This document shows, in pieces, positions 42,507 through 51,311 of a stretch of DNA of 64,000 bases. The notes under the pieces were generated by a model. The model was not told the DNA's origin and did no database searches. It saw nothing but the letters and a program-made list of their open reading frames with translations. The position numbers and the translations under genes are program-made. The stretch is from positions 88,635-152,634 of the forward strand of contig NZ_JOJM01000012.1 of assembly GCF_000720325.1 (NCBI RefSeq), written 5' to 3'. The stretch's first letter is position 1. Every line of letters starts with the position of its first letter. The DNA is from Streptomyces sp. NRRL B-1347. Its GTDB lineage: Bacteria; Actinomycetota; Actinomycetes; Streptomycetales; Streptomycetaceae.

Positions 42507-44051
42507 TCACCCGGACCGTCGGCCGTCCTCGTGTCCTTCCCTGCCGCACACCCCAGGCTCCAACGGCGGTGCCGACACCGCCACGTTCGCCTTGCAGTGC
42601 GGTTCGTTGCCCGCCTCCGCGTGCCAGTCGTCGGGGCGCGGTCTGATGAAGGCCGCCGCGGCGAGCGCCGCGAGGGCGAACAGGCCCGCGCAGCCCCACG
42701 CCGCCTTGCCGAAGGCCGTGTCCAGCGCGTCCGGGTCGGCGTACGCCGTGCCGCTCAGGCCCACGGCGAGCGGCAGGGCGGCGACCACGAGGAGTTGGGC
42801 GATGCGGGCGGCCGTGTTGTTGACGCCGCTGGCGAGCCCGGCACGGGAGGCGTCCACCGAGGCGAGGACCGTCGCCGTCAGGGGCGCCACGAACACGCTC
42901 ATGCCCACGCCCAGGACGACGACCGCGGGCAGCACGTCGGCGGCGTACGAGGAGCCGGGTCCGATCCGCAGCATCAGCAGGACCCCGGCGGCCGCGATGA
43001 GCGGCCCCAGGGTGAGGGGCAGGCGCGGGCCGACACGCCGGGCCAGATCGCCCGCCGACGCGGAGAGGAGCAGCATCAGGACCGTGATGGGCAGCGTCGC
43101 CGTGCCCGCCTCCAGCGCGTCGTAGCCGAGCGTGGTCTGGAGCTGGACGGGCAGCAGGAACAGGATGCCGCCGATGGCGGCGTACAGGCAGAGCGTCATG
43201 ACGTTCGCCGCGGAGAACAGGCCGGAGCGGAACAGGCCGAGCGGCAGCATCGGGTCGCGCCGCCGTCGCTCGACGGCCAGGAAGGCGGCGCCCGCGAGCA
43301 GGCCGCCGACCCCCGGCAGGACGGCCGCGGCCGTCGAGTCGCCGGAGGCGCCGATCAGCGCGAAGCTCACGCCCGCCAGGAACAGCGCCGCGAGCACGGC
43401 GCCCGGTACGTCGAACCGCTGGGCGGCGGCGTGTTCGTCGCGGCTCTCCGGTACGTGCCGGGCCGCGAGGAGCACGACCGCGGCCAGGGGGATGTTGATG
43501 AGGAAGATCCAGCGCCAGCCCGGCCCGTCGATCAGCCAGCCGCCGAGGAACGGGCCCACCGCCCCGGCGACACCGCCGAGCCCCGACCAGGCACCCACCG
43601 CCTTCGCCTGGTCGTCGGCCCGGAAGGAGGACCGCACCAGGGCGAGCGAGCCGGGCGTGAGCAGGGCGCCGCCCACCCCTTGCAGGGCCCGGGCCGCGAT
43701 CAGGGTGCCCGCGTCCTGGGCGAGACCGCACAGCGCGGAGGCGAGCGCGAACCACACCACGCCGATGACGAGGGTGCGCCGCCGCCCGATGCGGTCGCCG
43801 AGCGCGCCGCCGAGGAGCAGCAGCGCGGACAGCGTGAGCATGTAGGCGTTGACCACCCACTGGAGGGCGGAGATGGAGGCGTCCAGATCGCGGCCGAGGG
43901 TCGGCAGGGCGACGTTGACGACCGTGCCGTCCAGCAGCGCCATGCCGGACGCCAGCACCGCGCACGCCAGGACCCAGCGGCCGCGCGGCGATGCCAGGGC
44001 CACACCGCCGTCGTCGGCGGGGGAGGCGGAAGAGGCGGAGGAGTCCGTCAT
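42507..44051 (-). CDS. DHA2-family MFS drug efflux transporter
   Basis: A 514-aa, 14-helix major facilitator. MFS motifs are clear: GALGDRIGRRRTLVIG (motif A) and WRWIFLINIPLA (DHA2 signature), with LDGTVVNVALPTL in helix 1, the motif typical of EmrB/QacA proton-drug antiporters. GGGGAGGAAGG precedes ATG 44051. The last ~40 residues are a hydrophilic tail with two Cys and two His (EPHCKAN, GVCGREGHEDG). It is 33 bp downstream of a second DHA2 pump, so the pair is likely one operon. Confidence 0.93.
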   Translation of the reverse strand: MTDSSASSASPADDGGVALASPRGRWVLACAVLASGMALLDGTVVNVALPTLGRDLDASISALQWVVNAYMLTLSALLLLGGALGDRIGRRRTLVIGVVWFALASALCGLAQDAGTLIAARALQGVGGALLTPGSLALVRSSFRADDQAKAVGAWSGLGGVAGAVGPFLGGWLIDGPGWRWIFLINIPLAAVVLLAARHVPESRDEHAAAQRFDVPGAVLAALFLAGVSFALIGASGDSTAAAVLPGVGGLLAGAAFLAVERRRRDPMLPLGLFRSGLFSAANVMTLCLYAAIGGILFLLPVQLQTTLGYDALEAGTATLPITVLMLLLSASAGDLARRVGPRLPLTLGPLIAAAGVLLMLRIGPGSSYAADVLPAVVVLGVGMSVFVAPLTATVLASVDASRAGLASGVNNTAARIAQLLVVAALPLAVGLSGTAYADPDALDTAFGKAAWGCAGLFALAALAAAAFIRPRPDDWHAEAGNEPHCKANVAVSAPPLEPGVCGREGHEDGRRSG

Positions 44052-44084
44052 CGCTCACCTTCCTCCCCACTCATCCGCGCCCGC

Positions 44085-45671
44085 TCACATGTGGACCGCG
44101 CCTTCGCTCAGGTGCCCGCCCACGGGGCGGCCCCTGCGGTACAGCACGAAGGTGACGAGCAGTCCGACCGCGAAGAAGAGCGCCGACCACCAGTACGCCG
44201 TCTCGTAGCTCTGCATCTGCGCCTCGGCCTGGACCGCGGGCGTCGGCCGCTTCCCGGCCAGGTAGTTCGACGCGGCACTGGTGGCGAGCGTGTTGAGGAG
44301 CGCCGTGCCGATGGAGCCGCCCACCTGCTGGGTGGTGTTGACCATCGCGGAGGCCACGCCCGCGTCGTGCGCGGCGACGCCCGCGGTGGCCATGCTCATC
44401 GCCGGGGCGAAGATGAGGCCGAGGCCGAGTCCCATGACGAGGAGCGGCGGCAGCACGTGCGCGGCGTACCCGCTGTGCGTGCCGAGCGACGTCAGCCAGA
44501 CCATGCTCGCCGCCGAAAGGCCCATGCCGAGCGGCACGATGGGCTTGGCGCCGAACCGCGGCACGAAGACGTTGGTGGTGAGGACGGACACCACGACCAT
44601 CACCGCGACCATCGGCAGGAACGCGAGACCGGTCTTGATCGGCGTGTAGTCGAGGATCTGCTGCATGTAGTACGTCAGGAACAGGAACACGCCGAACATG
44701 CCCGCGCCGGAGATGAACATGGCGAGGAACGACGCGCCCCGGTCCCGGTCGAGCACCACCCGCAGCGGCAGCAGGGGATGCTCGGCCCGCGTCTGCCACC
44801 AGGCGAACGCGGCGACGAGTACGACCCCGATGGCGAGGAAGCCCCACGTCATCCAGTCGCTCCAGGCGTGCGTCTCGGCGTTGGAGAAGCCGTAGACGAT
44901 GCAGAACAGGCCCGCGGAGACCAGCAGCGTGCCGGGCACGTCCAGCTTCGGCCGGTCCGGCGGGGCTCCCGGGTGCAGCAAGCGGGCGCCGCCGATGATG
45001 GCGGCCGCGGCGAAGGCGAGGTTGACGTACAGGCACCAGCGCCAGTCCAGGTACTCCGTCAGTACGCCGCCGAGCAGCAGGCCCACCGCCGCGCCCGATC
45101 CGGCGACGGCGCCGTAGATGCCGAAGGCCTTGGCGCGCTCGCGCGGGTCCGTGAACGTGGTGGTGAGCAGCGAGAGCGCGGCGGGCGCGAGCAGCGCCCC
45201 GAACACGCCTTGCAGGGCGCGGGCGATGACCAGCATGGTGAAGCTGGTCGCGGCGCCGCCGAGCGCGGAGGCGAGGGCGAATCCGGCGAGCCCCGCGATG
45301 AAGACGGCCTTGCGGCCCACCAGGTCGGCGATGCGCCCGCCGAGCAGCAGCAGGCTGCCGAAGGCGAGCGCGTAGGCGGTGACGATCCACTGCCGGTTGC
45401 CGTCGGTGAAGCCCAGGTCGCGCTGGGCGGACGGCAGCGCGATGTTCACGATCGTCGCGTCCAGGACCACCATGAGCTGCGCGGTCGCGATGACCGCGAG
45501 GATCAGCCACCGGTGCTCGTGCTTGCCGCCCGTGTGGAGCGCGGTGTGCGCGGGCGGCGGGGTGGCCGACTGCGGTGTCGTGTCCGCCGTGTGGGCGATC
45601 GGTTCCGCCCCATGGGGCAGCGGGTCCGGGGTGTCCCGCGGTGCGGGCTCTGGGCCGGGCGTGTGGTCCAT
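44085..45671 (-). CDS. DHA2-family MFS drug efflux transporter
   Basis: About 528 aa from ATG 45671 (GGAGGCC upstream). A ~55-residue Pro/Thr/His-rich N-terminal tail precedes 14 membrane helices with VVLDATIVNIALPSAQRDL, GGRIADLVGRKAVFIAG and WRWCLYVNLAFA. Related to, but clearly distinct from, the neighbouring pump, so not a recent duplication. Substrates are unknown. Tandem DHA2 pumps of different subtypes may form a drug or metabolite export unit; no regulator is adjacent. Confidence 0.93.
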   Translation of the reverse strand: MDHTPGPEPAPRDTPDPLPHGAEPIAHTADTTPQSATPPPAHTALHTGGKHEHRWLILAVIATAQLMVVLDATIVNIALPSAQRDLGFTDGNRQWIVTAYALAFGSLLLLGGRIADLVGRKAVFIAGLAGFALASALGGAATSFTMLVIARALQGVFGALLAPAALSLLTTTFTDPRERAKAFGIYGAVAGSGAAVGLLLGGVLTEYLDWRWCLYVNLAFAAAAIIGGARLLHPGAPPDRPKLDVPGTLLVSAGLFCIVYGFSNAETHAWSDWMTWGFLAIGVVLVAAFAWWQTRAEHPLLPLRVVLDRDRGASFLAMFISGAGMFGVFLFLTYYMQQILDYTPIKTGLAFLPMVAVMVVVSVLTTNVFVPRFGAKPIVPLGMGLSAASMVWLTSLGTHSGYAAHVLPPLLVMGLGLGLIFAPAMSMATAGVAAHDAGVASAMVNTTQQVGGSIGTALLNTLATSAASNYLAGKRPTPAVQAEAQMQSYETAYWWSALFFAVGLLVTFVLYRRGRPVGGHLSEGAVHM

Positions 45672-45733
45672 GGTGGCCTCCAGACCCCCCGCCTCGAAAG
45701 ACACCCCCGTCACACGCTAAGCGCCCCGCCCGG

Positions 45734-45802
45734 GCGCCGCGACCTGGGCGGGGGCGGCGCCGGGACGTGGGCGGGGACCGCGCCGGGACCCGGGCGGGGA
45801 CG
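45734..45802. repeat. 23-bp tandem repeat, three units
   Basis: Units 45734-45756, 45757-45779 and 45780-45802 share GCGCCGSGACNYGGGCGGG with few changes. It lies between the NTF2-like gene stop and the DHA2 pump start, in the leader of the pump operon. No function apparent. Confidence 0.65.
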
Positions 45803-45829
45803 GCGCTCGGAGCGCTCGCGCCGCGTCGC

Positions 45830-46267
45830 TCACCGCCCGGCGAAGGCCTTGGCGACGGCCAGCGAGTCCTCGTACACGTGGTGCCGGGTGACCAGGCCGT
45901 CCTCGACGGTCAAGTGCAGCGCGAACCGGGCCCGGTAGGCGCGCCCGGTGGGCTTCGCGGTCTGCCGGATCTCCCCGAGCACGACCGCGTCCCGGCCGTC
46001 GACGAGGATCCGCTCGATCCGCGTGGCGGCCTCGCCCGGCACGTGGTACGCGCCGAGCTGGCCGTAGTGCGCCGCGACGTCGGTGCGCGTGGACCGGCGC
46101 CGGATCCAGGGCGTGGCGGCGCGCCCGTGCTCGGAGTCGGGCCAGTCGAGCAGCCAGTCGACGCGCGCCGCGTACAGAGCGGCGATCCGCTCCGGGGCAC
46201 CCTCGCCGATCCGGCGCAGCAACTCCTGCACGGCCGCGCGCGTGGCCGTCGACGTGTTCTCGCTCAT
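45830..46267 (-). CDS. NTF2/SnoaL-like protein
   Basis: A 145-aa ketosteroid-isomerase-like protein: AAVQELLRRIGEGAPERIAA, LYAARVDWLLDWPDSEHGRA, RIERILVDGRDAVVLGEI and ARFALHLTVEDGLVTRHHVY give the helix-helix-beta pattern. GGGGAGGAG sits before the ATG. No pathway partner is beside it. The active-site Asp/Tyr set of true isomerases cannot be judged by eye. Confidence 0.85.
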   Translation of the reverse strand: MSENTSTATRAAVQELLRRIGEGAPERIAALYAARVDWLLDWPDSEHGRAATPWIRRRSTRTDVAAHYGQLGAYHVPGEAATRIERILVDGRDAVVLGEIRQTAKPTGRAYRARFALHLTVEDGLVTRHHVYEDSLAVAKAFAGR

Positions 46268-46284
46268 GTGGCTCCTCCCCAGGT

Positions 46285-46315
46285 CACGCCGCGCGCCCCG
46301 ATGGCGCGCGGCGTG
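46285..46315. terminator. Terminator after the antiporter gene
   Basis: Perfect 13-bp arms (46285-46297 and 46303-46315) with a 5-nt loop, directly downstream of the antiporter stop on the - strand and before the NTF2-like gene start. Confidence 0.75.
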
Positions 46316-46337
46316 CCCGACAGTCTCGGGGGAGGGC

Positions 46338-47618
46338 TCAGTCCACGTCGATGACCTCGGAGGTAAGCGGCTCGGCCGCCGGGGCGCGCTCGTCGGGGCG
46401 CTCCTCCGAGGGACGCTCCTCCGACGGACGCTCCTGCGTGCGCGCCGGAGCGTCCCGGTGCCGGGACAGGCCGCTCACGAAGGCGGCGACGGGCTCCACG
46501 AATCGAGCGGTGAGCGGCCCCGCCACCACCAGGATCAGGACGTACGCCGTGGCCAGCGGGCCGAGCGACGGCTCGATGCCCGCGGAGACCGCGAGGCCCG
46601 CGATCACGATGGAGAACTCGCCGCGCGCCACGAGCGCGCCGCCCGCCCGCCAGCGGCCCTTGACGGAGATCCCGGCGCGCCGCGCGGCCCAGTACCCGGT
46701 GGCGATCTTCGTGCAGGCGGTGACGACGGCGAGCGCGAGGGCGGGCAGCAGCACCGGCGGGATGCTCGCCGGATCGGTGTGCAGACCGAAGAAGACGAAG
46801 AACACGGCGGCGAACAGATCACGCAGCGGCGCCAGCAGGGTGTGCGCGCCCTCGGCGGCCTCGCCCGAAAGCGCGATCCCGACGAGGAACGCGCCGACGG
46901 CGGCCGACACTTGCAGCTGCTGCGCGATGCCCGCGACCAGGATGGTCAGACCGAGGACGACCAGGAGCAGCTTCTCCGGGTCGTCGCTGGAGACGAACCG
47001 CGAGATGAGCCGCCCGTAGCGCACCGCGACGAAGAGCACGAGGCCCGCCGCGCCCAGGGCGATCGCGAGGGTGAGACCGCCCGCCGCCCAGCCGACCCCG
47101 GCCAGCAGGGCCGTGATGATGGGCAGGTACACGGCCATGGCGAGGTCTTCCAGGACCAGGATGCTCAGGATCACCGGGGTCTCCCGGTTGCCGAGCCGCC
47201 CCAGGTCGCCGAGGACCTTGGCGATGACGCCGGAGGACGAGATCCAGGTGACACCGGCGAGTACGACCGCCGCGACCGGACCCCACCCCATCAGGAGGGC
47301 GGCGACCGCGCCCGGCACCGCGTTGAGCGCGCAGTCGACGATCCCGGCCGGGTACTGCGTCTTGAGATTGCTGACCAGATCGCTGGCCGTGTACTCCAGG
47401 CCGAGCATGAGGAGGAGCAGGATGACGCCGATCTCGGCGCCGATGGCGACGAACTCCTCGCTGGCGCCGAGCGGCAGCACGCCGCCGGTGCCGAACGCGA
47501 GCCCGGCGAGGAGGTACAGCGGGATGGGGGAGAACTGGAACCGCCCGGCGACCCGCCCGAGCAGGCCGAGCGCGAGGATGATGGCGCCGAACTCGATCAG
47601 TAGGACAGCAGAATGCAC
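46338..47618 (-). CDS. CPA2 cation/proton antiporter (KhtU-like)
   Basis: About 426 aa from GTG 47618 (GGGAG upstream, just after the stop of the regulator gene). Twelve or so membrane helices. The transport core shows VTWISSSGVIAKVLGDLGRL and LVLEDLAMAVYLPI (the LED region of CPA2 exchangers), with VFFVFFGLHTDP later. The C-terminal ~50 residues are a charged tail with two SEERP units. It exchanges K+ (or Na+) for H+ across the membrane. The preceding gene encodes a TrkA-C regulatory subunit, the same pairing as Bacillus KhtT-KhtU. Confidence 0.92.
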   Translation of the reverse strand: MHSAVLLIEFGAIILALGLLGRVAGRFQFSPIPLYLLAGLAFGTGGVLPLGASEEFVAIGAEIGVILLLLMLGLEYTASDLVSNLKTQYPAGIVDCALNAVPGAVAALLMGWGPVAAVVLAGVTWISSSGVIAKVLGDLGRLGNRETPVILSILVLEDLAMAVYLPIITALLAGVGWAAGGLTLAIALGAAGLVLFVAVRYGRLISRFVSSDDPEKLLLVVLGLTILVAGIAQQLQVSAAVGAFLVGIALSGEAAEGAHTLLAPLRDLFAAVFFVFFGLHTDPASIPPVLLPALALAVVTACTKIATGYWAARRAGISVKGRWRAGGALVARGEFSIVIAGLAVSAGIEPSLGPLATAYVLILVVAGPLTARFVEPVAAFVSGLSRHRDAPARTQERPSEERPSEERPDERAPAAEPLTSEVIDVD

Positions 47619-47622
47619 GCGC

Positions 47623-48108
47623 TCACTCCCGGCCGAGTATCGTCGCGGCGCTCTCCACACCCTCGCGGGTGCCGATCACGATGAGCGTGTCCCCGCCCGC
47701 GAGCCGGAAGTCCGGAGCGGGCGAGGGAATGGCCTCCGCCCTGCGCAGCACCGCCACGACCGAGGTGCCGGTCTCGGTCCGCAGCCGCGTCTCGCCGAGC
47801 AGCCGCCCGTTCCAGTGCGAGGCGCCGGCGATCTCGACGCGCTCGGCGACCAGGCCGAGGTCGGTGGTGTGCAGCACCGTGGAGCACTGCGGCGCTGGCA
47901 GCAGCGCGTCACCGAGCGCCGCCGCCTCCCCCGAGCTGAGCCGGAGCGACAGCGCGCAGGCGTCCGGGTCGTCGGACCGGTAGGCGCTGAGCGTGCGCCC
48001 GCCGTCCCGGTGCGCCACGACGGAAAGCCGCCGCTGTTCCCGCGTGGTGAGGTCGTAGCGGGTGCCGATACCGGGCAACGGGGTTCGGCTCAAACGTGAA
48101 GCGGACAC
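47623..48108 (-). CDS. TrkA-C (RCK_C) antiporter regulatory subunit (KhtT-like)
   Basis: About 161 aa from GTG 48108, preceded by AAGGGAG. The N-terminal half (GIGTRYDLTTREQRRLSVVA) matches the KhtT-type lead domain. The C-terminal half is an RCK_C nucleotide- or ion-sensing domain (NGRLLGETRLRTETGTSVVA, FRLAGGDTLIVIGTREG). It gates the antiporter encoded four bases downstream, with which it forms an operon. Assignment rests on fold pattern and pairing. Confidence 0.9.
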   Translation of the reverse strand: MSASRLSRTPLPGIGTRYDLTTREQRRLSVVAHRDGGRTLSAYRSDDPDACALSLRLSSGEAAALGDALLPAPQCSTVLHTTDLGLVAERVEIAGASHWNGRLLGETRLRTETGTSVVAVLRRAEAIPSPAPDFRLAGGDTLIVIGTREGVESAATILGRE

Positions 48109-48264
48109 AGCTCTCCCTTGGTGCTGGTGGGTGACTTCGTGTTCATGCCACCCTATCGGTCCGGATTTTGCCGTTCCTTGGCCGGTACTTGGTGGTACGC
48201 GGAGAGAGGGGCGGGGCGCGCCCACGAGAGGGGGTGGGGGGGCTCCCACGCCGCCCCGGGCTCG

Positions 48265-48302
48265 CCCGCACCCCAGGCCGCCTCCCGCACCCCAGGCCGC
48301 CT
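48265..48302. repeat. 19-bp tandem repeat, two units
   Basis: CCCGCACCCCAGGCCGCCT occurs exactly twice, at 48265-48283 and 48284-48302, in the gap between the KhtT-like start and the stop of the pentapeptide-tailed gene. Confidence 0.6.
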
Positions 48303-48340
48303 CCCGGACCGCGCCCCCGACCGCGGCCGCGCACGGCCGC

Positions 48341-49336
48341 CTACGCGTCCGCGGACACCACGCTGTCGTACGGCTCCGCCGCGACGACCAGCACGCCCCG
48401 CTCCCCGCCGACCGGCAGCGAGGCCCGGCGGATCAGTGGCTCCCACTCCGCGGGCCACGCGGTGGCCGCGTCCCACTTGATGCCCTCGAGCCGCACGCCG
48501 TCGAGCCGGGCCTCCCGCAGGTCGGCCCCGACGAAGTCCGTGCCGGCCCGCTCCACGTCGCTGATCGCGCGGCACAGGGCCACGGCCTGGTCATGGGCGT
48601 CCGCCAGGTCGTCCACCAGGTCCTGCGCCACGAGCTCGGCGGCGAGCGGGTAGCCGGGCACGAGCTCCTCGTCGAGGAGCAGCCGCACGTCCCGTACCGC
48701 CCGGACGAGCTGTTCCGCTCCCGGCGCGAGGAGGTCCTCCACGGCGGCCAGGTAGTCGCTGCCGATCACGGGCGACGCGCGGCGCCGGGGCGCTGGCGGG
48801 AGCCGTACCTGGGCGAGGCGCGCGTCCAGGCGGCCGACGGCGTCGCGCGCCCCTCCGGGCGCCGTGTCCGCCTCCAGAAGCTCCGCGAGGCGCCGCGCCT
48901 CGCGCAGCGCGGCCCGCAGCGAGTCCAGAAGGCCCGCGGGGCCGAAGGAGCGGGCGATGCGCAGGGCCTCCAGGCGGTACTTCAGCCGGACCGGCGCGGG
49001 GCGCCGCATCAGCGCGCCGTCCGTGGGCGCCCCGGGCTCGTGCGCCGCCCTCGGCTCCCCGTCGGCGGCCAGGGTCTCCCGGGCGAGCCGCGCGGTGACG
49101 GCGAGTTCGGTCTGCCGGTACGTGGTGGCGAGCATCCGGTCCAGGGCGAGGTCGGGGTCGCGGAGCTCGGGCGGGCCGCCCTGCCCCATGATCCGGTCGT
49201 GCACGGCGATGCCGACGCGCCGGTGCGCGGCGGCCAGCAGCCCGTCCAGCACGCGGTCGGCCGCGTGCGCGCCGTGGTGGCCGGGGCCCCGCGGGGACTT
49301 CCGGTCGTGGCCCGTCGTGCCCCCGTCGCGCTTCAT
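48341..49336 (-). CDS. Hypothetical protein with pentapeptide-like tail
   Basis: About 331 aa from ATG 49336, overlapping the sigma-like gene stop by four bases, so the two are translated together. Residues 1-250 are helical and Arg/Ala/Leu-rich (DRVLDGLLAAAHRRVGIAVH, LKYRLEALRIARSFGPAGLL). Near residue 265-290 a short run (FVGADLREARLDGVRLEGI) has the A(D/N)LxxARL pattern of pentapeptide repeats. No signal peptide or membrane helix. I do not recognise the whole family. Coupling to a sigma-like factor suggests it modulates that factor or is its main product. Confidence 0.78.
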   Translation of the reverse strand: MKRDGGTTGHDRKSPRGPGHHGAHAADRVLDGLLAAAHRRVGIAVHDRIMGQGGPPELRDPDLALDRMLATTYRQTELAVTARLARETLAADGEPRAAHEPGAPTDGALMRRPAPVRLKYRLEALRIARSFGPAGLLDSLRAALREARRLAELLEADTAPGGARDAVGRLDARLAQVRLPPAPRRRASPVIGSDYLAAVEDLLAPGAEQLVRAVRDVRLLLDEELVPGYPLAAELVAQDLVDDLADAHDQAVALCRAISDVERAGTDFVGADLREARLDGVRLEGIKWDAATAWPAEWEPLIRRASLPVGGERGVLVVAAEPYDSVVSADA

Positions 49337-49920
49337 CGCCGCCCCTCGTGTACGTCGCCGACGCCGCCCGCCAGGCCGAGGCCCGCCCGCAGCGCGGCTC
49401 TGGCCCGGGCCAGGTTCTGCCGGACGGCGGCCTGCGTCGTCCCCATCGCGCGGGCGCTCTCCTGGGTGGTGAACCCGTCGAGGTGCCAGGCCATCGCGGC
49501 CCGTTGCTTGGCCGGAAGCCCGAGCAGGAGCGCGGTGACGCGCCGGGCCTCCTCGCCGAGCTCCGCCGCGTGCGCGGGCGTCTGCCACCGCACGAGCACG
49601 CGCGGCTCCGGCGGCTCCGCGCAGCTGTCCTCCAGGCGGACCTGCTGCGCCACCCACGAGCGCCAGGCCACCGTGCGCAGCCAGGCCTTGGGGTAGCGGA
49701 TGGACACGCCCGGCGCGCACATCTGCGTGAACGCGTCCTGAGCGGCGTCCTGTGCCTCGTTCCACGAAGCTCCGTGGAACAGCAGGAACCGCACCAGGGC
49801 CGGGTACTCGGTCTCGTGCAGCTCCTCGGCGAGGTCCCGGCCCGGCAGCGCGACCGTGTCGCTCTCCAGCGGCCGCGGCGGACTCAGCTCAGTGCTCGCG
49901 GCTTCCTCCACGGCGGCCAC
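49333..49920 (-). CDS. ECF-like RNA polymerase sigma factor
   Basis: About 195 aa from GTG 49920 (a GTG at 49911 is also possible). Sigma2-like ALVRFLLFHGASWNEAQDAA, then CAPGVSIRYPKAWLRTVAWR, and sigma4-like LPAKQRAAMAWHLDGFTTQE with MGTTQAAVRQNLARARAALR. It lacks a recognisable anti-sigma partner. The start lies inside the end of the preceding TM-protein gene (32-bp overlap) and its end overlaps the pentapeptide-tailed gene, making a compact three-gene unit. Confidence 0.85.
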   Translation of the reverse strand: MAAVEEAASTELSPPRPLESDTVALPGRDLAEELHETEYPALVRFLLFHGASWNEAQDAAQDAFTQMCAPGVSIRYPKAWLRTVAWRSWVAQQVRLEDSCAEPPEPRVLVRWQTPAHAAELGEEARRVTALLLGLPAKQRAAMAWHLDGFTTQESARAMGTTQAAVRQNLARARAALRAGLGLAGGVGDVHEGRR

Positions 49921-50179
49921 CCCCGATCCCCGGGGCCGGGCGCGCGGCCGCTCGTACGGGTCCGTCCTGCGCGGCGGCCACGACCTGTACGTGGTGGCCG
50001 TCGCGGGACTCCTGCAGTGATGCCCACGGGGCGGCGCAGCGCACCCGTTCGGTCAGGGCCTCGTGGGTGATGCGTGCCAGCTCCACCTCCCTGCCGAGCC
50101 ACTGGCGGACCACCTTGACCACACCGCTGACGACACTGACGAGCACCGTCGCCACTGCCCCGGCCACCACAGGATCCAC
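49889..50179 (-). CDS. Small single-pass membrane protein
   Basis: About 96 aa from GTG 50179, with GGAAGGGG seven bases upstream. The N-terminus is a membrane helix (VVAGAVATVLVSVVSGVVKV), followed by RQWLGREVELARITHEALTE and a hydrophilic Ala/Gly/Arg tail. It overlaps the sigma-like gene by 32 bp in another frame. Membrane location and coupling suggest it tethers or senses for the sigma-like factor, but this is inference. Confidence 0.6.
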   Translation of the reverse strand: MDPVVAGAVATVLVSVVSGVVKVVRQWLGREVELARITHEALTERVRCAAPWASLQESRDGHHVQVVAAAQDGPVRAAARPAPGIGGGRRGGSREH

Positions 50180-50330
50180 TCGCGTACCCCTTCCCGTCTC
50201 CGCGCCGCCACTGCGGCGTCGCGCGCTCAACAGTGGCTCTGTAGCGAGGAGTTGTGACATGGCGCTGGTCATCGAGGAGTGGTGGCGTGCGGGGTGGCGT
50301 GCGGGGTGCGGGGAGGAGGGCAGACGAAAC

Positions 50331-50358
50331 GCGGCGCCCCGGTCTCCCGGGACGCCGC
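50331..50358. terminator. Terminator hairpin
   Basis: GC-rich stem (about 12 bp per arm, one mismatch) just after the small secreted protein gene on the - strand. Confidence 0.55.
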
Positions 50359-50394
50359 GCCGTCGTGCTGGACGTCAGGCTGTCGTGTCGGACG

Positions 50395-50664
50395 TCAGAG
50401 GGCGCCCGCGCGCTTCGCGACCTCGCCCAGCTTGCCCGCGCCCGTGGTGGCGTCGGCCTTCTTCAGCTTCCCCGCGGTCTCGTCCACGGTGCCGACGACC
50501 TTCTTCACGTCGACGGCGTCGAGCGGGGTCTTGTTCCCGGTCACGGCGGTGTCCAGCAACTGCTGTCCGCCGCCCAGCGGTTCGGCGGCGGCAACGGCGG
50601 GAGTGACGGCCCCGAGGGCCATCGCGACGCCGACGACACCGACGGCGGCCTTGGCGATCTTCAC
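50395..50664 (-). CDS. Small secreted protein
   Basis: An 89-aa exported protein. GTG 50664 follows GGAAGGAAG. Signal peptide AKAAVGVVGVAMALGAVTPA with likely cleavage at VAAAEP. The mature ~62 residues are acidic-basic alternating and lack Cys (GGGQQLLDTAVTGNKTPLDA, KKVVGTVDETAGKLKKADAT). No enzymatic motif. Resembles other short helical secreted proteins of streptomycetes with no known role. Monocistronic, ended by a hairpin. Confidence 0.8.
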   Translation of the reverse strand: MKIAKAAVGVVGVAMALGAVTPAVAAAEPLGGGQQLLDTAVTGNKTPLDAVDVKKVVGTVDETAGKLKKADATTGAGKLGEVAKRAGAL

Positions 50665-50795
50665 GATCGTTCTTCCTTCCCGGCAGCGGCGGCCTGCGGA
50701 ACGCGACGGTCATGCCGTCGGAGCGTCGAGGTCGGACACTCATCTCGCCCTGCCGCAACACGTAACAGTCCCTCGGCCGGAAAGGTGACCGTTCG

Positions 50796-51311
50796 TCACC
50801 CGTTTGGCTTCGCCGCGCCGCCCAGCGGCTCGTAGGCGCTGATGACGTACAGGGCCTCGTCGTCGATCGCGGCCTTCTCCCAGTCCAGGGTGATGCGCAC
50901 CGGGTGCCCGTCGCTCGCGTACGCGGTCTCGGCCCTGTGTGCCTTCTCGCGCTTGGCCTGCTCGACCTCCTTCAACAGCTCGCCGATGGTCGGTACTTGG
51001 TCGGGCAGGTCCTTGACGACCCGGCGCCCGCTGTCGTCCAGGCCGACCGCCTTGCTCACCTTCCCGTCGCGCACCGTCACCCGGAACGTGCCGATCAAGG
51101 ACCGCTCTCCCTCGCCCGACCTGAGCGTGTACGCGTACGAGGAAGGCTCCTTCCATCCGGCTCCGCTCGCCGACGGGGCGGGCAGCGGCTGCCCCTTCAA
51201 CACGTTCGGGGAGGGTTCGTCCCCACAGGCGGAGGTCGCGCCGAGCACCCCCACGACCAGAGCGGCGGAGGCCAGGAAGCGGACGGGAACACGGGGAAGC
51301 GCGGCGGTCAT
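50796..51311 (-). CDS. Lipoprotein with DUF6174-like domain
   Basis: About 171 aa from ATG 51311 (AAAGGG upstream). Signal with lipobox: FLASAALVVGVLGATSACGD, Cys being the lipid site. The exposed domain has YAYTLRSGEGER, GTFRVTVRDGKVSKAVGLD, VPTIGELLKEVEQAK and HPVRITLDWEKAAIDDEALY, the order seen in DUF6174 lipoproteins. Anchored to the outer face of the membrane; function unknown. Confidence 0.8.
   Translation of the reverse strand: MTAALPRVPVRFLASAALVVGVLGATSACGDEPSPNVLKGQPLPAPSASGAGWKEPSSYAYTLRSGEGERSLIGTFRVTVRDGKVSKAVGLDDSGRRVVKDLPDQVPTIGELLKEVEQAKREKAHRAETAYASDGHPVRITLDWEKAAIDDEALYVISAYEPLGGAAKPNG

Noticed and set aside
42507..45671. Recent duplication of a drug pump
   Set aside because: The two DHA2 proteins share only family motifs; tails, loops and helix sequences differ too much for a recent copy.
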